Assembly (NCBI GenBank): GCA_030789695.1
Contig: CM061142.1
Coordinates: 47,123,987 to 47,187,986, forward strand
DNA: 64,000 nucleotides
Source: Scilla litardierei
Lineage: Eukaryota; Streptophyta; Magnoliopsida; Asparagales; Asparagaceae
Reading direction: 5' to 3'
Made by a program: the position numbers and the translations under genes. Under the pieces are notes generated by a model. It saw only the letters and a list, made by a program, of their open reading frames with translations, ran no database searches and was not told where the DNA came from. The first letter of the stretch is position 1; each line of letters opens with the position of its first letter. Positions 1 to 9,789 of the stretch are shown piece by piece.

Positions 1-865
1 GAATGTTTGTTTGTCATTATTATTGCTTTCTATCATGTTCTTCACCATCGAGTAGTGTTTGATGAACCCTAATACAGGTTAGGGTAGGATTGATGCTTGA
101 AAATTTACATTTGGCTTGGTTGCATGGCATGTGTTCGATGAAATGTGTCAATGTGGATTTCTAGCAATCTGAGTCCAATTCGTACGGCAACACACTAGAT
201 GTGTTGGGGATTGGGGTCCGGGTGCTTGTCCAGTCAAGACCCGCTTCGATGTATTGCTAGAAATCACATTCGACCTATTTGGCCAATAGGGTTACGCGGG
301 GGCGTTTCATTGTCATTGGCGGGAGAAAGACCGCCTCTGACCGTCGGGCCAAGAGGGAATAAACTTGGCGGTTGACTCCCTAGCCACAGCTCACGCCCCT
401 AGTGTAGACATCGAGTCCTCGCGCGTGGGAACGGCTTGGACGAAGTGTTGGGAGTTATCATTGTGGCTTTAATGCTCCCGGTTGCGGAAGGTGTTAATGG
501 ACATGGGAATGCCCACCGTCCGGAACCGGGTAGGCCTAGCGTGCTTGGTACCGACCGGAATATCGGGCCATGGACGCTAGGTACCACCTTTTGGGGCAAT
601 GTCTCACCCTGGGTCAAGTCAAATGTCAAGTGTCATGAATACTCTAGCCCGTGTTAGCGGGGATTCATTTCGTGTCTTTTTCATTTCTTTCTTTTATTTC
701 TACACTTCCACCCACATCATCCGCGTAGCTTGCACACGACCTAGGCGAGGCTAGTAGCCACTCAAGCCATCCACCTCCCTGAGTTCGATAAACCCGCACC
801 CTACACTAACCGTGCACTTGCGGTAAAACGACACCGCGCCCATACCGTAAACGGGGCGCTGGTCA
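1..865 (+). repeat. F 5' LTR, right part (R-U5)
   Basis: This matches 5115-5981 of the 3' LTR and ends in GGTCA immediately before the primer-binding site. The window starts inside the LTR downstream of its TATA box, so the promoter half is not seen. Short ORFs on both strands here are not supported as genes. Confidence 0.9.
477..530 (+). other. Conserved 54-nt U5 hairpin (F, 5' LTR)
   Basis: CCCGGTTGCGGAAGGTG pairs with CACCGTCCGGAACCGGG in 15 of 17 positions around a 20-nt loop beginning TTAATGGACATGGGA. Elements A and E have the same 17-20-17 layout and nearly the same loop, with different stem sequences. An RNA structure is inferred from that covariation. Confidence 0.6.
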
Positions 866-871
866 AGTTTT

Positions 872-889
872 TGGCGCCGTTGCCGGGGA
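872..889 (+). other. F primer-binding site (tRNA-Asp)
   Basis: TGGCGCCGTTGCCGGGGA is the exact complement of the 3' end of plant tRNA-Asp(GUC) including CCA. It lies six bases after the LTR end, as in A and C. A tRNA-Asp primer is typical of Athila-type Ty3 elements. Confidence 0.9.
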
Positions 890-1064
890 GGCGTTCGGTT
901 TGATATTAGCTTACCTTGGGTTCGTTAGACTACGCAAAAACAAAAAAATAATAATAAATAAATACAATAAACAGATCCTTTCCTTACCACCATTATAAAT
1001 TTGTGCTATTCTTTGTACAACTGACGCGCTTGTCGTAGCCAAAATTTTTGCTTTCAGGTGAATT

Positions 1065-2306
1065 ATGTGGATGCCCGACGGATCGTACATCGGAAATTTT
1101 GATGCTTATATGCCATACGGTGCTCAGATGGGGGGATATGAGAATTATCCGCAGGTCGTGGCGGTTTGCGAAGCTTGTGGGATGCAGGGACACACGGCCA
1201 TCCATTGTCAATTCATTGCCCAACCCTACACCCCACACTCATATACCCACGACCTACATCAAGAATCCTCCCATCCTTACCCCCAAAATTTCACACCCCA
1301 TCCTCCACCAAAATCGAGCCTTGAATTATTCTTGGAAAACTCCATTGCAACTCAGATGCGCTGGATATCACCTCCACTTCCATCACCACTTCCCCCACCG
1401 ATGTCTGACCTTGAATTGTTATTAGAAGACAATATTTTAAACCAAGGCCAGATGACTCCACCACTTCCACTTCCACCACATGCGCCTGATCTTGAGTTGT
1501 TAGTGGTGAATTCCTTTGTAAATCAAGGCCCGACAACACCATCACCCTCATCTCCACCTCGGAAATCTATCCTTGAGTTATTGATGGAGGATTCCATGAT
1601 AACGCAGAGCCATGTGGATTCACCAATTCCATTTTCGTCGATCACTTCTACTTTTGGGGGTGAAGCAGTCGTGTCTCATACATCATCGACGACTTGCACT
1701 GCGGAAGGTAACTCTTATGGTTTACAATTTGAAAATTTTAATATGAGTCCCCTTCCCCATGCAGGTACAATTTTTGAGACATACGGCATCGAGGAGCCCA
1801 TGGAGGATGTCCATATCGACGAGGAGGGAGAGCATGGAGCCGTGAACATCATGACTCATTCTGTTGAGCCTCATGCTCCCTTGCCTCTACCACTACATCC
1901 ATCGCTCACCCTCACTCCACAAGAGGCATCGCATCCACCAGAGCTTACTGATCCCACTCAGGGAGATCTTTTAGACCCTATTTCTGAATCTCGTATTACA
2001 TTCCCCATATTTATAGATTCAGATACTACTGACATGGCATACCCTCCAAAGGATCCAAATTCACATTATACGGAAACATGTCATGACATGTCAGCACCTG
2101 AGGGGCTCGTCGCTAAACACGGGCAGGAGATCATGGCGTCACCATCATGGCGTCACCATCAGGGCATAACACCACATTCTCAGGGAGTCATCGTCAATCT
2201 TTTCCACGCTTTACATTGCACTTTGATGATACTCTTTGGGATACATTTATTGCGGGGAAGGATTTATCACCACGGACTGATGCTCCTTTTCTTTCGAATG
2301 ATATAG
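1065..2306 (+). CDS. Gag-derived zinc-knuckle protein with internal repeats
   Basis: The 413-residue ORF begins 175 bases after the primer site. A CX2CX4HX4C zinc knuckle spans residues 35-48 (C35, C38, H43, C48), the RNA-binding motif of retrotransposon Gag. There is no recognisable Gag core, so this looks like the knuckle end of a reduced gag. Residues about 88-182 hold four imperfect repeats, 26-30 residues apart, each with a core like LELLLEDNILNQ followed by a proline-rich linker. The rest is rich in Pro, Ser and acidic residues. A 14-bp tandem duplication at 2131-2158 shifts the frame, so the last residues (from about 360) are probably not native. Function beyond RNA binding is unknown. 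Confidence 0.6.
   Translation: MWMPDGSYIGNFDAYMPYGAQMGGYENYPQVVAVCEACGMQGHTAIHCQFIAQPYTPHSYTHDLHQESSHPYPQNFTPHPPPKSSLELFLENSIATQMRWISPPLPSPLPPPMSDLELLLEDNILNQGQMTPPLPLPPHAPDLELLVVNSFVNQGPTTPSPSSPPRKSILELLMEDSMITQSHVDSPIPFSSITSTFGGEAVVSHTSSTTCTAEGNSYGLQFENFNMSPLPHAGTIFETYGIEEPMEDVHIDEEGEHGAVNIMTHSVEPHAPLPLPLHPSLTLTPQEASHPPELTDPTQGDLLDPISESRITFPIFIDSDTTDMAYPPKDPNSHYTETCHDMSAPEGLVAKHGQEIMASPSWRHHQGITPHSQGVIVNLFHALHCTLMILFGIHLLRGRIYHHGLMLLFFRMI
2131..2158 (+). repeat. 14-bp tandem duplication in the F ORF
   Basis: TCATGGCGTCACCA occurs twice head to tail (2131-2144 and 2145-2158). Fourteen bases change the reading frame by two, which explains why a better-looking frame continues on the other side. 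Confidence 0.9.
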
Positions 2307-2467
2307 GTGGACATCATCGAGAGAAGCTTTTGGGAGCATTGCTAGAGTTTGTTGGTGTTCGTGGCACCAAAATATTGGCGGAGCCACAGAAGGAGCAGTT
2401 AGAGCAGCTACCTGTCCCACTCCAGATCTTGGATCCGCCTATGCTCATGTGTACCCTAATCCAGTAG
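2147..2467 (+). pseudogene. Displaced C-terminal part of the F ORF
   Basis: This frame opens at the 14-bp duplication and runs about 100 residues with a more protein-like composition (for example FPRFTLHFDDTLWDTF) than the tail of the upstream ORF. It is most simply the original C-terminus. The stop at 2467 is followed by the long T-rich non-coding region. Confidence 0.55.
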
Positions 2468-4226
2468 TGTAAAAATTTACCGCTTTCTAGTTTAGATTTG
2501 AATAATCTCGTCTCCTCTCATTAGCGAGGGGAGCGTATCTAGGATTTGCTTTTGCATCTTAATAACCCTTCATGTCGTGCCCTTCTATCATTTCACCCCA
2601 CATCCTCTTCCGAGGAGAACGAGCAGACTGTCTCTCCTGCATTCTGATTTCTTTCTTTTCCGATTTTCCCCTAGCATATTTCTGCATCACATTGATCATA
2701 TCATTTTGCTAGCATTGTCATGTTCAGCTTGGGGGAAATCGACTTTTGTTTGCATGTTTTCGTGTGTCGTTGTCGTGTGTTTGTGTCTTTGAGTCCTTCG
2801 TTGCGTTTTATATCTTTTATTTTGTATGATTCTTTCTCTTTAATTTCCAGTTTCGTTCGTGTGTTTTTCGTGTTTTTCATTTTTTGTGTCCGTGCACCCC
2901 TCCATTTTCATTGCCCTCCCGTATTTACTACTATTGCATTGAGGACAATGTAAGTTTCAGCTTGGGGGAGTCACACTTCGTGCGTCATTTGTCTCTTTTT
3001 CTTCATTATTTGAGTCGTTTTTCTCCGTGTTTTTCTTTTTTTTCTTTTTCTTTTCTTCTTTTTATCTCTTTCTCCTAGAGATGAACCCTATGATGAATTG
3101 CCACGAAAATCACACGCGCACCTTGCACAGCTTCGATAATCACATTCACTAACCCTAGGATATCGAGTCCTCTTGCATTTCATGTATCGCAGGTTCACTT
3201 AGCTTTTTGTGAGTCGTGCGTCGTGCCTAGCTGTTTGGTGTGCTTCTACCTTGTGATTATGTTTTATATACCTATCCTTGGTTGACCCCTAGATTATCAT
3301 GCTTCGATTTGAATATGCGGTATTTGCTTCTACTATCTGCTTCTATATGCATGCTATATTTATATCGTATATTTCAATTCACATGTGTCAGGATTCCACA
3401 AATAAGGACTAGGATAACCCATTTAGCCTATGCTCTGATTAGCGAGAAATATATCCTTTGTCCAAGTGTTTAGAATCCGATTTCATTTTTTATTTTACTT
3501 GGTGCAAATCCCCTCGTCGTGTACCGTTCTCCTACTTGGGAGAGTACACATGTAAATATCCCAATTCCCAAAAATCCAAAAAAGGAGAAAAGAAAAGAAA
3601 AACCCAAAAAAGTGAGAAATGAAAAGAAAAGAAAAAAAATACAAATACCCAAAACCCAAAAAAAATTTCAGTGTGAATATTTTCCTACTTGCCGTGAATA
3701 AGGGGAAGGCGAGAATTTGCACCGAGTGTTCTACTCCACATCTTCTCAACCTCCATCGTTTTCGAAAACACTTGGCATAGGGACCTTCTAGCGATTACCT
3801 AGGCTATAGTGTGGTGATTTCCTAGTCCCTAGCTGTGGAATCCCCGATGCATGATACGCTTCTATTCTTATACTCTTCTCATGCATGCTTGAGCTAATAT
3901 TCACCGCAATTTCAAATTGAATCGATATTTGGGTCTTTCTTTGGGTATGTGCATATGGAGCTTTATTGCACAATGTAGATAGTGATATCGTTTGCTAGCA
4001 CACGCTCACTCGCGCTTCACCGCGTAGGCCCACGGCACTTGTTTGGACTCACATTCCTTGGTTTAGTGTTGTGTTTTGTCGTATGCTTGCTTCGTGTGGC
4101 GTGTTTGATTTTGTTGGCCCTTAGGGGCGATCTAGGATATAGAGTTCTCTTTTTCTCTCCTTCTCTCTATTTTCTCCCTCCGAGCTCCTACTCTCACTCG
4201 TCTTCCTCGAGGACGAGGAAGAGTTC
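2468..4226 (+). other. F 3' non-coding region
   Basis: This is about 1.76 kb between the ORF and the 3' LTR, T-rich in most of its length, with an A-rich purine tract at about 3570-3670. The same stretch appears inverted in element A (22294-23970). Short ORFs here are low-complexity and unsupported. The only conserved motifs I see are the AGCTTGGGGGA copies listed separately. Confidence 0.7.
2726..2970 (+). other. Two auxiliary polypurine-like motifs (F)
   Basis: AGCTTGGGGGAA at 2726-2737 and AGCTTGGGGGAG at 2959-2970 match the main polypurine tract at 4227-4240. Element A has both extra copies at nearly the same spacing. They may prime extra plus-strand DNA. Confidence 0.55.
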
Positions 4227-4240
4227 AGCTTGGGGGATTT
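4227..4240 (+). other. F polypurine tract
   Basis: AGCTTGGGGGATTT directly abuts the TGACGTGCG start of the 3' LTR, which is the position of the plus-strand primer. Confidence 0.85.
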
Positions 4241-4434
4241 TGACGTGCGTTTATATTTCATATATTTACGCGCGTTTTCTTCCGTGTTTCTCCGTATTTT
4301 CCGCCGTCTTTTATTTGTTTTCTTGTATTTTCTTGTTTTCTTTCACTTTTTCGTGTTTTTGGTATTTTGCAGGAATTTCTAGCATTTTGGACATAAAAAC
4401 GATGATATTACAAGTCCCCGGCGCAACGGGAGGA

Positions 4435-4912
4435 GTCACGCGTGACCCAGGGGGTCAAACGACGATGATTGCATCATTCAGCCCCTCACCCGATCGGTTG
4501 AACAAAGTCATCTGATCGGGTGATGCACGCGTGCACCACCCGGTCTCAGCTAGAGCTCAAGCGGATGTCAGCCGACCGGTCCTCAGGTCGGTTCATTGCG
4601 GCCGTTTCTCTGTCTTTTCGAGCCAAATGCCAACTGATCGGGTGACTCTCACCCGATCGGTTCTTCTGTAGCTGATTCTGAGGAGCCAAGACACGAGCAT
4701 CCAACCGACCTCTTCACCAGATGACGCCATGATCCAACCGGTCACCCCAAGAACTCAACCGACCGGTTCATCTGACCGGGTGAAGCTCCGCCGTTTTCTG
4801 TTTATTATTTGTTACAGATCACCCGATCGGTTGACTTGTTAACCGATCGGGTGGCGTTTTTCCTGTGGTTTTGGACCCGATCCGTTAGGGCTCGGAATGT
4901 GGGCTATAAATA
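4435..4912 (+). promoter_or_regulatory. F LTR promoter: inverted-motif array and TATA box
   Basis: The palindromes GTCACGCGTGAC (4435-4446) and TGCACGCGTGCA (4524-4535) are followed by a dispersed array of ACCCGATCGGTTG and AACCGATCGGGT in alternating orientation (about 4487-4855). TATAAATA lies at 4905-4912. ACGCGT fits the CGCG box bound by CAMTA factors, and some units contain the ACCGAC core of DRE/CRT sites. Binding is inferred. Confidence 0.7.
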
Positions 4913-5591
4913 CCCAATGCTGGCCGACTTTTAGGGCTTCTTCTACAGTTTTTAGGGCTTTTGCCCCTTTCTCTTGTGAGCTTTAAGTTAGATTAGATTA
5001 GGTCTTTTGGTTAATAAATCTTGTATTGGATTGAAGATTCAAACTCAAGATAAGTATTTCTTTCTCTTGTTTTCCCATTTCATTGTTTTGTGTTGTATTT
5101 GCTTTGTTTGATGGTGAATGTTTGTTTGTCATTATTGTTGCTTTCTATCATGTTCTTCACCATCGAGTAGTGTTTGATGAACCCTAATACAGGTTAGGGT
5201 AGGATTGATGCTTGGAAATTTACATTTGGCTTGGTTGCATGGCATGTTTTCGATGAAATGTGTCAATGGGGATTTCTAGCAATCTGAGTCCAATTCATAC
5301 GGCAACACACTAGATGTGTTGGGGATTGGGGTCCGGGTGCTTGTCCAGTCAAGACCCGCTTCGATGTATTGCTAGAAATCACATTCGACCTATTTGGCCA
5401 TTAGGGTTACGCGGGGGCGTTTCATTGTCATTGGCGGGAGAAAGACCGCCTCTGACCGTCGGGCCAAGGGGGAATAAACTTGGCGGTTGACTCCCTAGCC
5501 ACAGCTCACGCCTCTAGTGTAGACATCGAGTCCTCGCGCGTGGGAACGGCTTGGACGAAGTGTTGGGAGTTATCATTGTGGCCTTAATGCT

Positions 5592-5645
5592 CCCGGTTGC
5601 GGAAGGTGTTAATGGACATGTGAATGCCCACCGTCCGGAACCGGG
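5592..5645 (+). other. Conserved 54-nt U5 hairpin (F, 3' LTR)
   Basis: This is the second copy of the hairpin at 477-530. The stem is unchanged, and the GGGA of the loop has become GTGA. Confidence 0.6.
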
Positions 5646-5981
5646 TAGGCCTAGCGTGCTTGGTACCGACCGGAATATCGGGCCATGGACGCTAGGTACC
5701 ACCTTTTGGGGGCAATGTCTCACCCTGGGTCAAGTCAAATGTCAAGTGTCATGAATGCTCTAGCCCGTGTTAGCGGGGATTCATTTCGTGTCTTTTTCAT
5801 TTCTTTCTTTTATTTCTACACTTCCACCCACATCATCCGCGTAGCTAGAACACGACCTAGGCGAGGCTAGTAGCCACTCAAGCCATCTACCTCCCTGAGT
5901 TCGATAAACCCGCACCCTACACTAACCGTGCACTTGCGGTAAAACGACACCGCGCCCATACCGTAAACGAGGCGCCGGTCA

Positions 5982-6936
5982 ATGATACCACCAAGAGCAC
6001 GTCCTGATGTGTCAACCAAGTAAGGGCATGTTAACTCTTCCTCTTCCAAAGATTTATTAACTCTCACTTCAAACAACAATGTGTTAACTCTTTTGAAGTA
6101 TCTAGAACAAAAAACCAAACATTCCTTGGCCAAATATCCTTGAGCAATCGATCCTTTGGGATTGGCTTTGTTCTAGACAAAAGTTTTCAAAAACTAATAA
6201 GTCCCTACAAAAAAGATATGTACAATTAAATTTACTAATCAATATGAACGTTATAACTAATACTAATTAAATATCAAAATAAACCTCTTAAGGGATACAT
6301 CCATCTGTAATGAACTGGTCCCCCCCAAGCTGTGCCTTGGTTGCAAGATGAACCACCAAATGTACCATAATGGAGAAAAACTGGGAGGAAAATTTTTCTT
6401 CATCTTACAAAGTGTCACAACTACACGATTTTACATTATATCCAAATTTGCAGGATCCAAAACTTTTGAACACGAGCTCTCTTTTGGCATGGAGCATCGT
6501 AGGGCTAGTGGGAGTAGATCTTGCATCAACACATGTGAATCATGGCTCTTAAAAGGCATTAGTTTCTGTTGTTCAATATTAACACACCGGTGTATATTGG
6601 ATGAATATCCATCTGAAACCTTAATATTCTTCAAGGTCTTCAAGAACAAGTCCTTTTGTTTTTATTCATTATATACATGGCTGGATGATATTCGCCATTA
6701 TCATTTGGGTGAAGCCATTCTCTAATACCCCAACCTTGCAAATCTCTTCTAGCAACTAAATTGTCTTTTGATTTTCCTTTGATATTCATCAATGTGCCAA
6801 TAATATTGTCGTAAGCATTTTTTCTATATGCATGACATCCAAATTATGACATAACAAGTTATACTCCCAATATTCTAGCTTTAAAATATACTTTTTTTCT
6901 TCCACTGTTTATAAGCAAGACCACCAGGAGCAGCAC
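5982..6936 (-). pseudogene. CACTA (En/Spm) TNP2-type transposase relic
   Basis: The minus strand, read from 6936 downward in broken frames, gives pieces in the order expected for plant CACTA transposases: a segment with HNLDVMHIEKN and a following NIKGKSKDN, a GIREWLHP segment, then VSDGYSSNIHRCVN and KSHDSHVLMQDLLPLALR (a DUF4218-like domain), then GSIAQGYLAKECL. Stops and frameshifts interrupt it and both ends are cut by LTR elements (F on the left, E on the right), so no terminal inverted repeats are visible. The CACTA copy is older than both neighbours. I recognise the family from these conserved blocks; a profile search would settle it. Confidence 0.8.
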
Positions 6937-7131
6937 TGACGTGCGTTTATATTTCATATGTTCACGCATGTCTTCTTTTGTGTTTTTCTGTTGTTTTCCG
7001 CCGTCTCGTGTCCGTCTTCTCGTGTTTTCTCGTTTTCTTTCACTTCTCTTTGTTTTTGTGTGTTTTCAGGAGATTGCCCGCATAGGGGACATATAACGAA
7101 GATATCATAAGTCCCCGGAGTAACGGGAGGA

Positions 7132-7570
7132 GTCACGCGTGATCCAGGGGGTCAAACGACGAAGATAGCATCTTTCAGCCCCTCACCCGACCGGTTGGTC
7201 ACTTCCAACCGATCGGGTGATGCACGCGTGCACCACCCGGACACAAGCTGGAGCGGTCAGAAAGTCAACCGGTCGGTTCAGAGACCGGTTCACACGTCCC
7301 AACTCTCTGGAATTTGATACTGAATGCCAACTGATCGGATGACCTTCACCCGATCGGTTCATCTATAGCCAATTCTCCGAAGCCAAGACACGGAGAGCTC
7401 AACCGACTGGTTCACCCGACGGTGCAAAGATCCAACCGGTCAGCTTCAACCCTCAACCGACCGTGCCGTATAACCGAGTGAAGTCCCATGCTAAGCTACT
7501 GAAGAACGAAGCAGATCACCCGATCGGTTGACTTTTCAACCGATCGGGTGATATCGTTTTCTATATATAT
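7132..7570 (+). promoter_or_regulatory. E LTR promoter: array and TATA box
   Basis: GTCACGCGTGA is at 7132 and TGCACGCGTGCA at 7221-7232. ACCCGATCGGTTG-type motifs alternate in orientation up to about 7550. TATATATAT lies at 7562-7570, about ten bases after the last motif. Confidence 0.65.
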
Positions 7571-8042
7571 GACCACTAGGTTTTCCAGAAACGGGAGTTG
7601 TTATTTTTTGCTGTTTTTTCTCTCACTTGACGGTTGTAATTTTCTAGATATTTGTAAGTTGTCTGATCTTTACCAAACTTTAATATAGTATTATTTGCAT
7701 TGCTCTTACTGCTTTTCAATCGCTTGATCATGTTTTTAACGGTCGATTTTGATTTAGATCGCTTTTTAGTAAATATGTGTGAGTAGTTCCCTAATTTGGG
7801 ATTTTGGTGGAAACCCCTTCGTGGGTTCTCCCCGATGCGTCCATAGGACTAGGAAATCGATATGGATTAGGAATCTACTGGTTATGCGGGGTGTTTTATT
7901 GTTATCGGTGGAAATAAGACTGCCTTTGACCGTTGGGCCAAGGGGTAATAAACTTGGCGGTTGACTCCCTAGCCATAGCTCACGCCCTTAGCGTAGACGT
8001 CGAATCCTAGCGTGCGGGAGCGGCAAGATGAGATGTTGGGAG

Positions 8043-8047
8043 TTATC
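8043..8047. repeat. Left target-site duplication of element A (TTATC)
   Basis: TTATC precedes the A LTR at 8048 and recurs at 52574-52578 directly after the other LTR, which proves the two LTRs belong to one insertion. Confidence 0.95.
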
Positions 8048-8443
8048 TGACGTGCCCCCGGTTTGCGAGCCGCAAATGGCCGGGGGACCCGCGTGAGGGT
8101 TTAGATATTTGTAACCACAAGCGCACGGTGTTGTAGTGTGGCTTGGGGGTCGAACACAGGGAGGCTAGGATGTGCTTGTGTCAAGGAGGACCGAAATCAC
8201 CCCATGGGCGAGCCCAGATCGAATGATGGGTTGTCACGGTAAAGGAATGCAGGGTATAGACAATAAGAAAATAAAACCTGGGACTTTGGTTTCCACCCCA
8301 ACGAGCGACTCTCGTCGATACGGCCTACGGGTAGGATGTCGGTCGGAATTAGGGTCTAATGGTGAGACGTTGCCTCTAAAAGTGGTACCGGCATCCCATG
8401 GGCCCGATATTCCGGTCGGTGCCCAGGATGATACGCCGGACTT

Positions 8444-8497
8444 CCCGGGTTCGATCAGTGGGCACTCCCGTGTCCATTAACACTGATTGACTCCGGG
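8444..8497 (-). other. Conserved 54-nt U5 hairpin (A, 3' LTR)
   Basis: It has the 17-20-17 layout of the F and E hairpins and pairs in 14 of 17 positions. The core stem contains ATCAGTG paired with CACTGAT, and the loop carries CAC-GGGA-GTG in place of CAT-GGGA-ATG. Confidence 0.55.
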
Positions 8498-8990
8498 AGC
8501 ACTAAGCTCGCAATGATAACTCCCAACGTCTCATCCTGCTGCTCCCGCGCGCTAGGATTCGGCGTCTACGCTAAGGGCGTGAGCTATGGCTAGGGAGTCA
8601 ACCGTCAAGTTTATTTCCCCTTGGCCCAACGGTCAAAGGCGGTCTTTTTCCCGCCGATGACAATAAAACACCCCGCGTAACCGTTAGATTACTAATCCAT
8701 ATCGATTTCCTAACCCTATGGATGCATCGGGAAGAGCCCCCGAAGGGGTTTTCGCCAAAATCCTAGATTTGGGAACTACTCACAAATATTCATTAAAAAG
8801 CGATCTAAACGAAAATAAACCGTTAAAATCATAATCAGACGATAGGAATGTGAAGGTAGTAAAGCAATTAAGATAATACTAAAGTTTTACAAAGATCCGA
8901 AAACTTACAAAAACTGGGAAATTACAGCCGTCACAAAATGAAGAAAACAGTAAAAAATAACCAACTCCCGAATCTGGGAAACCTAGGGTT

Positions 8991-9475
8991 CTATTTATAG
9001 AAAACGACATCACCCGATCGGTTGATAAGTCAACCAGTCGGGTGAGCCGCTTCACAAAATCACAGCGCAATGCGGGGGTTTCATCCGGTTAGTATGAACC
9101 GGTCGGTTGGAACTTGGTGCGGTCGGTTGGATCTTGATGCCGGTCGGTTGGATCTTGATGCCGATCGGTTGGATCTTGGAGCGGACCGGGTGAGGAGATC
9201 GGTTGGAGCTCCGAGTCTTGGCTGTTGAAATTCAGCTACAGGTGAACCGATCGGGTGAAGGTCACCCGATCGGTTGGAAATCAGCTTCGAATTTTCAGAG
9301 ACTTTGAGCTTTTGACCCAGTCACTGAACCGACCGGGCGACTTCTCGTGAGCTCCAAGCTGCGTCCGGGTGATACACGCGTGCATCACCTGATCGGTTGG
9401 AGATGACCAACCGACCGGGTGAGGGGCTGAAAGATGCAAGCTTCGTCGTTTGACCTCCTGAATCACGCGTGACTC
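8991..9475 (-). promoter_or_regulatory. A 3' LTR promoter: TATA box and motif array
   Basis: CTATAAATAG (reverse strand) is at 8991-9000. Upstream of it, at about 9008-9425, are many CCGATCGG and GTCGGTTGG motifs, including a local tandem run of a 21-bp unit. TCACGCGTGA is at 9463-9472. Confidence 0.7.
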
Positions 9476-9677
9476 CTCCCGTTGCTCCGGGGACACATGA
9501 TATCATCGTTTTATGTCCCAAATGCCAGCAAACTCCTGCAAAACACGGAAAATACGGAAAAGTGAAAGAAAACAAGAAAATACAAGAAAACACGAGAAAA
9601 CAAATAAAAGACGGCGGTAAATACAGAAAAACACGGAAGAAAACGCGCGAAAATATATGAAATATAAACGCACGTCA

Positions 9678-9691
9678 AAATCCCCCAAGCT
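9678..9691 (-). other. A polypurine tract
   Basis: AAATCCCCCAAGCT reads AGCTTGGGGGATTT on the element strand and abuts the 3' LTR, exactly as in F. Confidence 0.85.
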
Positions 9692-9784
9692 GAACTCTTC
9701 CTCGTCCTCGAGGAAGACGAGTGAGAGTAGGAGCTCGGAGGGAAAAATAGAGAGAAAGAGAGAAAAAGAAAACTCTTTATCCTA

Positions 9785-9789
9785 GATCG
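9785..9789. repeat. Left target-site duplication of element B (GATCG)
   Basis: GATCG is repeated at 22289-22293 immediately after the other B LTR. Confidence 0.95.

Larger units (their letters stand above)
1..5981 (+). mobile_element. Element F: non-autonomous Athila-like LTR retrotransposon
   Basis: Bases 1-865 are repeated at about 98% identity (roughly 18 differences by eye) at the end of the 3' LTR, 4241-5981. The LTR begins TGACGTGCG and ends GGTCA, giving TGAC...GTCA termini. A tRNA-Asp primer site follows the 5' LTR and a polypurine tract precedes the 3' LTR. The internal region is only about 3.4 kb and carries one zinc-knuckle ORF and no protease, reverse transcriptase or integrase. 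The 5' flank lies outside the window, so no target duplication can be checked. The Athila assignment is inferred from the primer site, the polypurine tract and LTR resemblance to elements A and E. Confidence 0.85.
4241..5981 (+). repeat. F 3' LTR (complete, 1741 bp)
   Basis: It runs from TGACGTGCG to GGTCA. U3 holds the motif array, the TATA box is at 4905, AATAAA is at about 5013, and the U5 hairpin and the GTTCGA/ACCGTGC block follow. The right end joins CACTA-derived sequence at 5982. Confidence 0.9.
6937..8047 (+). repeat. E 5' LTR, first part
   Basis: It begins TGACGTGCGTTTATATTTC and carries the array and TATA box. It ends in GGGAGTTATC, where TTATC is the target copied when A inserted. 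No gene is seen in it. Confidence 0.85.
8048..9677 (-). repeat. A 3' LTR (1630 bp)
   Basis: On the plus strand it reads TGACGTGCCCCCGG to ATATAAACGCACGTCA. It carries one extra 21-bp motif unit relative to the 5' LTR. The U5 hairpin is at 8444-8497 and the TATA box at 8991. Confidence 0.9.

Noticed and set aside
6323..6340. CCCCCCAAGCTG resembling the polypurine motif
   Set aside because: It lies in the CACTA relic, not next to any LTR; probably chance.
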